Of a DNA stretch of 64,000 nt, positions 31,003-39,290 are shown piece by piece. Origin of the DNA: DATLGB01 sp038232275 (lineage in GTDB: Bacteria > Actinomycetota > Thermoleophilia > Solirubrobacterales > Solirubrobacteraceae); NCBI GenBank assembly GCA_038232275.1, contig JBBSIC010000009.1, positions 1 to 64,000 on the forward strand, given 5' to 3'. The notes under the pieces are model-generated. The model saw only the letters and a list, made by a program, of their open reading frames with translations. It did no database searches and had not been told where the DNA came from. Both the position numbers and the translations under genes were made by a program. Position 1 is the first letter of the stretch; the number at the start of each line of letters is the position of its first letter.

Positions 31003-31703
31003 GGGGCCTCCCCCGCCGCCCACAGGTCGTTCAGCCGCGTCGCGTCCTTGTAGGTGTCCATGCAGGCCCAGAACCCCGTGTGGCGGAAGGCGTGCAGGGC
31101 GCTGTCGCCGGCGAGCCCCTCGAACGGCTCGCGCTCGAGCACCGAGGTGTCGGTCAGGTAGTCGAGCACCGTGGGCTCGAAGCAGAAGAAGCCGCCGTTG
31201 ATCCAGTGCTCCGAGCGCGGCTTCTCATGAAAGCCGGTGACCACGTCGCCGTCGCCGATCAGCGCGACGCCGAACTGGAGCTGCGGGCGCACGACGGTGA
31301 TCGTGGCTCCGTCGCCGTGCGCGCAGTGATGGTCGAGCAGCGCGGCGAGGTCGACGTCCGCGACCCCGTCGGCGTAGGTGGCCATGAACGTCGCGCCACC
31401 CAGGTGCTCGCGCACGCGGTGGATGCGGCCGCCCGTCTGCGTGTCCAGCCCCGTGTCGACGCACTGCACCCGCACGCCCGCGGGCCACGCGGTCTCGCGC
31501 ACGAACCGCTCGATCAGCTCGACCTTGTACCCGCCGCAGAGGACGATCTCGGATGCGCCCTGAACCACGTAGAGCTGGATGACGTGCCACAGGATCGGGT
31601 GGCCGCCGATCTCGACCAGCGGCTTCGGGAGGCCGGCGGTGTGCTCCTGCAGCCGCGTCCCGCGGCCGCCGCACAGGATCACCACGGGCGGGAGGTCGGT
31701 CAT
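30975..31703 (-). CDS. rfbF: Glucose-1-phosphate cytidylyltransferase-like sugar nucleotidyltransferase
   Basis: The 242-residue protein begins with VVILCGGRGTRLQEHTAGLP and KPLVEIGGHPILWHVIQLY, the nucleotide-binding signature of sugar-phosphate nucleotidyltransferases. It continues with CGGYKVELIERFV, ATYADGVADVDL, GFHEKPRSEHWINGGFF and FWACMDTYKDATRLNDLW, all closest to RfbF. RfbF makes CDP-glucose, the entry to CDP-3,6-dideoxyhexoses such as abequose or tyvelose. No rfbG/rfbH homologues are seen in the window, so the downstream sugar is not known. The gene overlaps the flippase gene by 4 bp and the GT2 gene by about 28 bp. Confidence 0.85.
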   Translation of the reverse strand: MTDLPPVVILCGGRGTRLQEHTAGLPKPLVEIGGHPILWHVIQLYVVQGASEIVLCGGYKVELIERFVRETAWPAGVRVQCVDTGLDTQTGGRIHRVREHLGGATFMATYADGVADVDLAALLDHHCAHGDGATITVVRPQLQFGVALIGDGDVVTGFHEKPRSEHWINGGFFCFEPTVLDYLTDTSVLEREPFEGLAGDSALHAFRHTGFWACMDTYKDATRLNDLWAAGEAPWKLWTSPS

Positions 31704-33178
31704 CTCGGGCGAAGGTAGCCGACCGCCTCGCGCAGCAGCGCGCGCTCGAGCACGGCGGTGGCGACGATGAAGACGACCGCGAACAGCGCCAGCTCGGCGA
31801 GCGCCCCGGCGCCCGAGGCCCCCAGCCCGCCCAGCGCGCGGACGCCCAGCACGGCGGCCGCGGCCGGGACGGTCGGCCCCAGCCCGCGCACGGCGTGCAG
31901 CAGCGGGTGGAAGCCCTCAAACAGCCGCGTCACGTAGTAGGCGCGCATCGCCAGCGAGGCGCCGACCATGATCGCCATCCCCCAGGCCAGGCCCTCGAGC
32001 CCGTCGGCCAGCAGCAGGGGGAGCGTCCCGCCGAGGAAGGCGAGGGTGGTGACGGCGGCGGTGGTCGCCAGCGGTCGGGTCTCCCCGCGCGCGCGCCAGA
32101 AGGCCGACCAGTTGAAGCCGACGTGGTTGATCGCCGCGAGCACGCCGAAAACCTGCAGCAGGATGATCGCCGGCTCCCACTTGTCGCCGATCCCGTAGTG
32201 CACGAGGTCGGCGGCGAACAGCGCCAGCCCGACCCCGAACGGGGCGCCCCACATCAGCGCGATGCGGTTGGACTTCACGAAGACCTCGAACAGCGTCTCC
32301 GGGCGGCTCTTGACCGCAGCGATGGCGGGAAACAGCGTCTGCGTGACGATCTGGTCGACGCGGTCGGAGTACTGGATGATCGCCGAGGCGAGAGTGATCG
32401 CCCCCACGCCCGCCAGGCCGACGGAGGCCGAGCCGGCCAGGACCGTGCCCTGGGCGATGATGATCGTGCTCAGCCCGCCGACGGCGATCGGCCAGGAGAA
32501 CTGCAGGTAGGCCCGGGCGTCCGCGCGGTCCAGGCGCAGCCGCAGCGGGTACGGGTTGGCGCGCAGGCTGACCAGCGCGGCGGCCCAGGCGCCGGCGACC
32601 GTGCCGGCGATCAGCGCCCAGTAGCCCGCCCCGGCGACGGCCAGGCCGACCGCGACGACGAAGCCCACCAGCGGGTCGATCGCCTGCAGGCGGCGCTGGC
32701 GCACGAACTCCATCCGCCGGTAGAAGACCCACAACGGGGACTGCAGGGCGAGCGCGGGCAGCAGCGCGACCATCACGAAGCCCGGGGCGAGCAGCGCCGC
32801 GTTGCCGTAGATCAGCGCCACGACGGGGACCGCGAGGATCAGCAGCACGCACATGGCGCCGGTGAACAGGCACTCGAGCGTGAACGCGACCTGAAAGGCG
32901 CGCTCCTGGTCGGCGTCGTCCTGCTGGATGTAGCGGTCCGACACGCCGATCTGGCGCAGCACCAGCAGCGTCCCGAGCGAGATGAACAGCACGCCCCAGA
33001 TGCCGTACTGCGCGCGCGTCAAGAAGCCGGCGACGAGGAAGCCGCGCAGCAGCGCGAGCCCGTTGACGCCGACCAGGAACACCGTGTTGACGACCGTCCC
33101 GCGCGCCGCGTGCTCGCGCAACGAGCGCCCGCGCAGGTCGAAGCGCGGCTCGGGGGCGGTGGCCTGGGGAGCATCCAT
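31700..33178 (-). CDS. Lipid-linked oligosaccharide flippase (MATE/Wzx-like)
   Basis: The 492-residue protein has about 12-14 membrane helices, beginning with GTVVNTVFLVGVNGLALLRG and the family motif LTRAQYGIWGVLFISLGTL. PLWVFYRRMEFVRQRRLQA follows in the third quarter of the first half. This is the polysaccharide biosynthesis (Polysacc_synt) layout of Wzx-type exporters, which move undecaprenyl-linked sugar units to the outer face of the membrane. It heads the four-gene unit with cytidylyltransferase, GT2 and GT4. ATG 33178 is chosen as the first Met of the conserved region; the frame is open further upstream only by GC bias. Confidence 0.83.
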   Translation of the reverse strand: MDAPQATAPEPRFDLRGRSLREHAARGTVVNTVFLVGVNGLALLRGFLVAGFLTRAQYGIWGVLFISLGTLLVLRQIGVSDRYIQQDDADQERAFQVAFTLECLFTGAMCVLLILAVPVVALIYGNAALLAPGFVMVALLPALALQSPLWVFYRRMEFVRQRRLQAIDPLVGFVVAVGLAVAGAGYWALIAGTVAGAWAAALVSLRANPYPLRLRLDRADARAYLQFSWPIAVGGLSTIIIAQGTVLAGSASVGLAGVGAITLASAIIQYSDRVDQIVTQTLFPAIAAVKSRPETLFEVFVKSNRIALMWGAPFGVGLALFAADLVHYGIGDKWEPAIILLQVFGVLAAINHVGFNWSAFWRARGETRPLATTAAVTTLAFLGGTLPLLLADGLEGLAWGMAIMVGASLAMRAYYVTRLFEGFHPLLHAVRGLGPTVPAAAAVLGVRALGGLGASGAGALAELALFAVVFIVATAVLERALLREAVGYLRPR

Positions 33179-33254
33179 CCTGCGCACTAGTCTGCCGGTC
33201 CGATGCTCGGGCCGCCCTCCGCGACCTCGCCACGCCGGGGCTGAGCGGCCGCAC

Positions 33255-35183
33255 GTGGCGTTCCTGCACGCGCTCGCACTGGTCGTGGCGGCGACCGCGC
33301 TCGCGGGCGCTGCCGCGCGCGGGGCGCGGGCGCTGGGGGCGCGGGGGCTCGAGCTGGCGGTGGCCGCCGCGCCGCTCGCCGCGACGCTCGCCGGGCTCGA
33401 GGCGCTGGCGCTCGGGCTGGTCGGCCTCGGCGGCTCGCCCGTCGCGCTGACCGTCGCCGCGCTGCTCACCGGCCTGATCGCCTGGCGGCGGTCGCCCGGG
33501 CCGCTCGCGGCGCCCGCGTGGCGCGCGCTCGCCGGCGCCTGGGGCGGGCTGGGCCGCCCGGCGCGGCTGCTGCTCGGCGCGCTCGCAGGTGCCGCGCTGG
33601 CGTGGCTGGCCTGGATCGCGCGGCATCCGGGCCTCGGCATCGATCCGCTCACCTACCACCTGCCGGAGTCGATCCTGTGGATCCAGCAGGGGCACCCCGG
33701 CAGCGTGGAGACGCTCCAGTACGACTTCCCGCAGGGCTACTACCCGGTCACCAACGAGCTGATCGTCGGCTGGGTCGTCGCGATCGCGCGCAGCTCGGCC
33801 GCCTCGCTGGCCTGGACCCCCGCCGCCGCGCTGCTGGCGGTGCTCGCGGGGTGGCTGGGGCTGCGGCGGCTGGCGGGGGACCGCCTGGTGTCCGCGCTGG
33901 CGATCGCCGCGGTGCTGCTGTCGCCGATCGCCGCGTCCCAGCTGATCGGCCCGCACACCGACCTGCCGGCGGCGGCGTGGCTGTGGACGGCGGCGGCGCT
34001 CGTGGCCGCCGCGGAGCGACGCCCGCGGCTGCTGGCGGCGGCCGTCCTGGCGGCGGCGCTCGCCGTGGGCACGAAGACGACGACGGCGCCGTTTTCCGTG
34101 CTGCTGGGCGTCTACGCCGTGTGGCGCCACCGCCGCGCGCGGGCGCTCGCCCCGCTGCTGGGCGCGGCGGCCGCCGCGGGCGTGGCGGTGGGCGGCGTCT
34201 GGTACCTGCGCAACCTGATCGTGCACGGCTCGCCGCTGTACCCGTTCAAGGGGACGCCGTTCGGGGACCCCGCGCCGCCCTTCATGCGGCGCTTTGACAT
34301 GTCGTTTCTCGACCGGCCGCGACTGACGCTCGCGCGCAACGCCGACAGCGACCGCCGCACCCTCGCCGGAGGCCTCATCCTCCTCGCCCTCGGCCTGCTC
34401 GCGCCGCTGGCCCGCCCGCGGCCGCGGGGCCGCACGCTGGTTGCCGCCGCCGTCGCGCTCGCCGGGCTGCTCTCGTGGGCCGCGGCGCCGTTCACGGGGG
34501 CGGCGGACGACCCGATCCTGGACCTGTCGGCCACGACGACCCGCTACCTGCTACCGACGCTCGGCGCCGCGGCCGTCGCCCTGGCGCTGGCCGCGACGGG
34601 TGCGCGGCGGCTGCGGATCGCCGTGGCGCTGGCGCTGGTGGCGGCCTGCGCGTGGTCGATCCGCGAGACGCAGCACCTCGACCTCGTGGCGATGCCGTCG
34701 ACGGCGACGCTGCTCGCCGGCGCGGCGCTCGGCGCGGCGGTCGCCGCCGTGCTGCGCCGCCTGCCCGACCTCGGGCTGGCGGCGGCTGCCGTCGCGGCGG
34801 TGCTCGCCGCGCTCGCGCTGGTCGGCGTCGGGCACGGCTTCGCGCGGCGTCAGGGCGCCGCGCCGTGGCTGCGCTCCAAGGGCGTCGTGGGCTGGGCGGC
34901 GGCCCAGCCGGCCTGGCGGGACTCGGCCTTCCCCGTCGCCTTCGCGCCGCAGATGCTCGCGCCGCTGGCCGGCGATCGCCTCCAGCACCGGATCGCGCTG
35001 GTCGGTGCGGCAGAGCCGTGCCCCGCGGTGCGGGCGCGGGCGCTGCGCGGCTGGGTCGTCCTGGGCACCTTCCCGCTGGAGAACCGGCGCGCGCCGTTCA
35101 CCGCCCGGCGCTGCCTCGCGACGCCCCCGCCCGGCGCGGCCGTGCTCTACCGCGACGAGAGCTTCACCGTGATCGGGCCGTAG
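33255..35183 (+). CDS. Multi-spanning membrane protein, probable GT-C type glycosyltransferase
   Basis: The 642-residue protein has about 12 predicted helices. An early extracytoplasmic loop, HPGLGIDPLTYHLPESILWI then PQGYYPVTNELI, has conserved-looking Asp, His and Glu residues. Such acidic first loops are typical of GT-C enzymes that use polyprenyl-phosphate sugars (GT39/GT87-like). I cannot assign a family. GTG 33255 is used because no other start is in frame between it and the divergent flippase gene. A TAGTCT box with ATG 33203 nine bases after it opens a 13-codon frame upstream, so the leader may contain a short peptide. The methyltransferase gene 35193 follows closely. Confidence 0.7.
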   Translation: MAFLHALALVVAATALAGAAARGARALGARGLELAVAAAPLAATLAGLEALALGLVGLGGSPVALTVAALLTGLIAWRRSPGPLAAPAWRALAGAWGGLGRPARLLLGALAGAALAWLAWIARHPGLGIDPLTYHLPESILWIQQGHPGSVETLQYDFPQGYYPVTNELIVGWVVAIARSSAASLAWTPAAALLAVLAGWLGLRRLAGDRLVSALAIAAVLLSPIAASQLIGPHTDLPAAAWLWTAAALVAAAERRPRLLAAAVLAAALAVGTKTTTAPFSVLLGVYAVWRHRRARALAPLLGAAAAAGVAVGGVWYLRNLIVHGSPLYPFKGTPFGDPAPPFMRRFDMSFLDRPRLTLARNADSDRRTLAGGLILLALGLLAPLARPRPRGRTLVAAAVALAGLLSWAAAPFTGAADDPILDLSATTTRYLLPTLGAAAVALALAATGARRLRIAVALALVAACAWSIRETQHLDLVAMPSTATLLAGAALGAAVAAVLRRLPDLGLAAAAVAAVLAALALVGVGHGFARRQGAAPWLRSKGVVGWAAAQPAWRDSAFPVAFAPQMLAPLAGDRLQHRIALVGAAEPCPAVRARALRGWVVLGTFPLENRRAPFTARRCLATPPPGAAVLYRDESFTVIGP

Positions 35184-35186
35184 GCT
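35181..35186 (+). promoter_or_regulatory. -10 box (TAGGCT), leaderless promoter at 35193
   Basis: TAGGCT ends six bases before GTG 35193. Its first three bases are the stop codon of the upstream membrane protein gene. Confidence 0.45.
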
Positions 35187-35192
35187 TGCGCC

Positions 35193-36080
35193 GTGGCAAC
35201 CGCTCCCGTCACCATCGCGCTCGACCGCTGCCCCACCTGCCACGGTCCCGACGCCGAGGACTTCACGTTCGGCGCGGCGGCGCTGCGCCGCTGCAGCGTC
35301 TGTGCGACGGTGTACTCGCAGCGCTACGCGGACCCGGAGGCCGTCTACGTCGACGGCTACTACACCGGCGCGACCGACTTCGGGCTCGACATCCGCCACC
35401 CGCGCTTCCAGGCGTTTTTGGCCGAGCTCAACGCGGGGCGCGCGGGCCGGCTGGTCGAGCGGCTCGGGCCGGGCGGCGCGGTGCTCGACGTCGGCTGCGG
35501 CACCGGCGAGTTTCTCACCGCGATGCGCGACGGCGGCTGGCGCGCGGCCGGGGTCGACCCGATCGCCGAGTCGGCGGCGATGGCGCGCGAGCGCGGCCAC
35601 GACGTCGTCACCGCCATGCTCGAGGACTCCGGGGTCCCCCAGGGCGAGTGGGACCTCGTCTCGGCCTTCCACGTGATCGAGCACGTCCCGGACGGGCCGG
35701 CGTTTTTGGCCCTGCTCGCGCGCTGGGCGCGACCCGGCGGCCACGTCGTCGTCGAGACGCCCAACTGGGACTCGCGGCTGCGGCGGGCGAGCGCCGAGCG
35801 CTGGATCCACCTGCGCCCGCTCGAGCACCTCGTCCACCACACGCCGGCGACGATGGCGCGCGCGATGCGCGAGGCCGGGCTCGAGCCGGTCGCAGTCCAG
35901 GCGCCGACGTGGCCTTCGTCGCTACAGACGCCGGCGGAGGCCCTCGCCGACCTCGGCCGGTTTGCGTGGACGCGGCTGCCCGCGCCCGCGGCGCGGCTGC
36001 TGGACCGCCCGGCGCGAGCGTGGGACGAGCGCCGCGGCCACGGCATGGTGCTCTTCGCCCTCGGGCGCGTGCCGGGGTGA
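35193..36080 (+). CDS. SAM-dependent methyltransferase with N-terminal zinc ribbon
   Basis: The 295-residue protein starts with a C13/C16 and C34/C37 zinc-ribbon pair (RCPTCHG, RRCSVCATV). There follows YVDGYYTG, then the methyltransferase domain with AVLDVGCGTGEFLTAMR, VDPIAESAAMARERG, and DLVSAFHVIEHVPDGPAF. The PNWDSRLRR and LRPLEHLVHHTP segments are typical of this glycan-associated class (NovU/TylC3-like sugar C-methyltransferases are related, but shorter motifs are missing). Substrate unknown. GTG 35193 carries a leaderless promoter. The GT4 gene follows 55 bp downstream on the same strand. Confidence 0.85.
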   Translation: MATAPVTIALDRCPTCHGPDAEDFTFGAAALRRCSVCATVYSQRYADPEAVYVDGYYTGATDFGLDIRHPRFQAFLAELNAGRAGRLVERLGPGGAVLDVGCGTGEFLTAMRDGGWRAAGVDPIAESAAMARERGHDVVTAMLEDSGVPQGEWDLVSAFHVIEHVPDGPAFLALLARWARPGGHVVVETPNWDSRLRRASAERWIHLRPLEHLVHHTPATMARAMREAGLEPVAVQAPTWPSSLQTPAEALADLGRFAWTRLPAPAARLLDRPARAWDERRGHGMVLFALGRVPG

Positions 36081-36135
36081 CCCTGGGTCCCCTGATGATC
36101 GGCGTCGTGACGCCGCCGGGATCGACGGATCCACG

Positions 36136-37143
36136 GTGAGACGGCGGGCGCTGCGGGTCGCCGTGAGCCCCGCGGTGCGGCGGCACTCGCCGCGATCGGG
36201 CCACGGGCGGCTGTGGGCGCGCGGGCTGGCCGAGCTCGGCCGGCTGGCCCGCGTGCGCGAGGTCGCGCCCGGCGCGCATGCCCGGGCCGACGTCTGGCTC
36301 GCCGACGGCTATGACCCGCCGCCCGAGCCCGGCCCGCCGGTGGTGGCCTACATGTCCGAGGCGCCGTGGGGGCAGCCCGCCGCGCTCGTCGGGCTCGACC
36401 CGGTCTTCGTCGCGGCACTCGCGGCGGCGGGGCGCGCGGGTGCCGAGCGCGCGGACCGGCTCACGATGCCCTCGCAGTGCTCGCGCGCGCAGGCGGCCCA
36501 GCTGTACGGCTTCGACCCGGAGCGGATCGACGTCGTGGCCCTCGGCACCGACGTCGACCGCTTCGCCGCCGGGCGCGCGGCGGATGGCCGTGCGCGCGTC
36601 GGCGCCCCGTACGTCCTGTTCGTCGGCCAGGTCCATCCGCGCAAGAACCTCGGCGCGCTGCGCGCGGCGATGGCGCTGCTCGCGGAGGGCCACGTGCCCC
36701 GGACGCTCGCGCTCGTCGTGTCCGGCGCCGCGGACCGCCCGGACTCGGCCGAGCTGCTCGCGGCGGCCAAGGCCCCGATCCGCGGCGTGCCGATCGTCGC
36801 CGTCGAACGCCCGACCGAGGCCGAGCTCGCCGATCTGATGGCGGGCGCCGACGCCTACTGCCTGCCCTCCCTGTCGGAGGGCTTCGGCCTGACCGCCGCG
36901 GAGGCGATGGCGGCCGGGGCGCCCGTCGTGGCGGCCGACCGCGGCGCGCTGCCGGAGGTCGTCGGCGACGCCGGCCTGCTGGCGGCTCCGACGCCCGACG
37001 CCCTCGCGGCGGCGCTCGAGCGCGTGCTCACCGACGCGGCCCTCGCCGACTGGCTGCGCGCCGCCGGGCGCGAGCGCGCGTCCGGCCTCACGTGGGGCCA
37101 GACGGCGCGCGGGTGGCTCGCGTCACTGCAGCGCGCGGCGTAG
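36136..37143 (+). CDS. Glycosyltransferase family 4 (GT-B)
   Basis: The 335-residue protein has a short acceptor domain. The donor domain is clear: TDVDRF, YVLFVGQVHPRKNLGALRAAM, AVERPTEAELADLMAGADAY, LPSLSEGFGLTAAEAMAAGA (EX7E-type motif) and PVVAADRGALPEVVGDAG. GTG 36136 gives a sensible N-terminus (VRRRALRVAVSP); no ribosome site is obvious. It ends 9 bp before the convergent methyltransferase gene 37153-37929. The protein is somewhat short for GT4 (usual 350-400). Confidence 0.85.
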   Translation: MRRRALRVAVSPAVRRHSPRSGHGRLWARGLAELGRLARVREVAPGAHARADVWLADGYDPPPEPGPPVVAYMSEAPWGQPAALVGLDPVFVAALAAAGRAGAERADRLTMPSQCSRAQAAQLYGFDPERIDVVALGTDVDRFAAGRAADGRARVGAPYVLFVGQVHPRKNLGALRAAMALLAEGHVPRTLALVVSGAADRPDSAELLAAAKAPIRGVPIVAVERPTEAELADLMAGADAYCLPSLSEGFGLTAAEAMAAGAPVVAADRGALPEVVGDAGLLAAPTPDALAAALERVLTDAALADWLRAAGRERASGLTWGQTARGWLASLQRAA

Positions 37144-37152
37144 CGCTCCAGC

Positions 37153-37929
37153 TCACCGCGACCCGCCCGGCGCGGTGCAGACCGCCACGAGGTCGAACGC
37201 GCGCTCGACGTCCTCGGCGGAGAGGGAGAAGTCCTCGGGGCCGATCGCCGCGGCGCGCGGGTCGGGGGCGCCGCGGCGGTTGCGCGTCAGGAGCCGGTCG
37301 TAGAGGACCTGGCGGCCGCGCCGGGGCACGAGGCGGCGCAGGCGCAGCGGGTCGCGGCGCAGCATGCCGTCCAGCCGCGCGAGCTCCTCGTCGACCAGCA
37401 CGCGCCAGCGCGCCGAGCCGCTGAGCCCGAGCACGTCGACGGACGCGAACCCCGTGCGGCACAGCCGCGCGAGCTCTCCCGGGTCGTACTCCGTGTAGTG
37501 GTAGGGGTCGATGACCTCGTCGGCGCGCGCGAACTGGAGGCGGTTCGGGGTCACGAACACTGCGGTCCCGTCGGGCACGAGGACCCGCACCACCTCTTCG
37601 AGGACGCGCTCGGGGTCGGGCACGTGCTCGATCGACTGCACGGCGAGCACGGAGGCGAAGCTCGCGTCCTCGAACGGCAGCTTACGCATGTCGGCGACGA
37701 CGGTCTCGCGGTCCTGACCGGCCAGCGCCGCGGCCGAGAGGTCGACACCGACGGTCTCATGCGGGGCGAGCTCGGCGAACGAGTGCCCGGTGCCGCAGCC
37801 GAGGTCGAGCACGCGGCCGGGCGGCAGCAGCGGCGCGCACAGCCGGTAGGTCGCGACGTGACGCTGGTAGGTCGGGTTGAAGCCGCCCTCGGCGGTGACG
37901 ACCCGCTCCCCGGTGACACGCCGGCTCAC
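37153..37929 (-). CDS. Class I SAM-dependent methyltransferase
   Basis: The 258-residue protein has RVLDLGCGTGHSFAELAP as SAM loop, VGVDLSAAALAGQDRE, ADMRKLPFEDASFASVLAVQ and SIEHVPDPERVLEEVVRVL, the UbiE/Methyltransf_11 pattern. VFVTPNRLQFARADEVIDPY followed by EYDPGELARL suggests a small-molecule or sugar acceptor rather than a macromolecule. GTG 37929 overlaps the stop of the upstream GT2 gene by 4 bp, so it works with that glycosyltransferase. The N-terminus (GGFNPTYQRHVATYRL) is typical for the class. Confidence 0.87.
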   Translation of the reverse strand: MSRRVTGERVVTAEGGFNPTYQRHVATYRLCAPLLPPGRVLDLGCGTGHSFAELAPHETVGVDLSAAALAGQDRETVVADMRKLPFEDASFASVLAVQSIEHVPDPERVLEEVVRVLVPDGTAVFVTPNRLQFARADEVIDPYHYTEYDPGELARLCRTGFASVDVLGLSGSARWRVLVDEELARLDGMLRRDPLRLRRLVPRRGRQVLYDRLLTRNRRGAPDPRAAAIGPEDFSLSAEDVERAFDLVAVCTAPGGSR

Positions 37930-38681
37930 GGCACGAACTTCTTCGAGCGCCACACCCCGGACCGGTGCAGAACGAGCCGGACGGCACCCCACAGCGTCTT
38001 GAGCCCGTAGATGATCCCCTGACGCAACGACACGCTCGAGGCGTCGTCGGCGTAGATCGTCCGGCAGGGCACCTCCTCGATGCGGAAGTCGAAGTGCACG
38101 GCCTGGAAGAGCAGCTCGGAGTCGAAGACGAAGTCGATCGAGTTGCGCAGCCAGGGCACGTCGAGCAGCAGCTGGCGCGAGTAGGCCCGGTAGCCCGTAT
38201 GCAGCTCGGCGAAGTGGGTGCCGAGGATGCGGTTCTCGACCTCGGTCAGCACGCGGTTGCAGGCGTACTTCCAGCGCGGCATGCCGCCGGCCATCGGCCC
38301 GCCGGGCGTCATGAAGCGCGAGCCGAGCACCATGTCGGCCCGGCCCTCGAGGATCGGCGAGACCATCTTGGGGATCAGCGTCGGCTCGTACTGGCCGTCG
38401 GGGTGCAGCATCACCACGACGTCGGCGTCGAGCTGCAGCGCCTGCAGGTAGCACGTCTTCTGGTTGCCGCCGTAGCCCACGTTGTGCGGGTGCCAGACGA
38501 CGTGCAGCTGGGGCAGCGTCCGCGCCAGCGCGACCGTGTCGTCGGTGGACTTGTCGTCGACGAGGATGATCTCGTCCACCCAGTCGCGCGGGATCGCCGA
38601 CACCGTGCGCTCGAGCGTGCGCGCGGCGTTGCGCGCCGGCATCACCACGACGATCTTCGCGTCTCCGGGGGTCCTGAGCAT
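37926..38681 (-). CDS. Glycosyltransferase family 2 (dolichyl/polyprenyl-phosphate sugar synthase-like)
   Basis: The 251-residue protein shows KIVVVMPARNAARTLERTV, DEIILVDDKSTDDTVALAR, NVGYGGNQKTCYLQAL with the donor-site VVVMLHPDGQYEP (DGQ type), VLGSRFM and GYRAYSRQLL. This set is typical of DPM1/GtrB-like enzymes that transfer a sugar to polyprenyl phosphate or lipid. No C-terminal membrane helices are present, so it is probably peripheral. A TAGGCT box ends ten bases before ATG 38681. The methyltransferase gene follows with a 4-bp overlap. Confidence 0.88.
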   Translation of the reverse strand: MLRTPGDAKIVVVMPARNAARTLERTVSAIPRDWVDEIILVDDKSTDDTVALARTLPQLHVVWHPHNVGYGGNQKTCYLQALQLDADVVVMLHPDGQYEPTLIPKMVSPILEGRADMVLGSRFMTPGGPMAGGMPRWKYACNRVLTEVENRILGTHFAELHTGYRAYSRQLLLDVPWLRNSIDFVFDSELLFQAVHFDFRIEEVPCRTIYADDASSVSLRQGIIYGLKTLWGAVRLVLHRSGVWRSKKFVP

Positions 38682-38691
38682 CAGCCGGTGG

Positions 38692-38697
38692 AGCCTA
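38692..38697 (-). promoter_or_regulatory. -10 box (TAGGCT) upstream of GT2 38681
   Basis: Minus-strand TAGGCT ends ten bases before ATG 38681 and separates this unit from the RES toxin gene. Confidence 0.45.
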
Positions 38698-38717
38698 GGA
38701 GGACCTCGTTAGCCGGA

Positions 38718-39290
38718 TCACGGGGTGGGCAGCACCTCGTAGCCGAACAGCCGCTGCGCCTCCTCGACGAGGGCGTCGGGGACCGGCTGTGCCTGGCCGG
38801 TGGGCAGTTTGGGAAGCGCCGTCCGCTTTGGGCGTCCGGAGCGCCCGAACCACGCGACGGCGATCAGCTGCTGGCTGAGGTCGTGGCGCACCCGGTAGCG
38901 GATGCCGTCGACTGTGCCTTGCAGGTCGCTGGCAAGCTGCTGCGGCGCGGCATAGTCCGCGCCGGCGGTGATCTCGACCGTCACCCCGGCTGCCAGGGCG
39001 CGCTTGACGGTGAGGTTGGCGACCACGAGCTCGTGCTCGAGCACGATTGTGCTCAGCGAGCGCGCCTTCACATCGGCCTCGGTCAGTGTCATGACGGTCC
39101 TGAAAGCCTCCACGAACGCACCGAGCGGCCGCTCGGCCCAGTAGCAGGCTCCGCGTCGAGACCGGCCCGTCGGGTTGAAGCGTCCGTCGGGCGACGCGTC
39201 GAAAAACCACGGCGCCTGGCGGTGGATACGGTGCAGCACCGTGCCGGCCTTCAGTGTGCGCATGGGCAGCCGGGCGAGGTCGATGGTCAC
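38718..39290 (-). CDS. RES-domain toxin (NAD-degrading family)
   Basis: The 190-residue protein has the RES pattern: GTVLHRIHRQAPWFFDASPD (first conserved Arg), RFNPTGR, then CYWAERPLGAFVEAF (Tyr, Glu) and further a DLQGTVDGIRYRVRHD segment with the conserved Ser/Thr region replaced by APQQLASDL earlier on. RES toxins of type II systems degrade NAD+. The GTG at 39290 overlaps the antitoxin gene by 4 bp; the order antitoxin-toxin is usual. The toxin ends 36 bp before the GT2 gene. The family name is firm, while the enzyme activity is known only from homologues. Confidence 0.8.
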   Translation of the reverse strand: MTIDLARLPMRTLKAGTVLHRIHRQAPWFFDASPDGRFNPTGRSRRGACYWAERPLGAFVEAFRTVMTLTEADVKARSLSTIVLEHELVVANLTVKRALAAGVTVEITAGADYAAPQQLASDLQGTVDGIRYRVRHDLSQQLIAVAWFGRSGRPKRTALPKLPTGQAQPVPDALVEEAQRLFGYEVLPTP

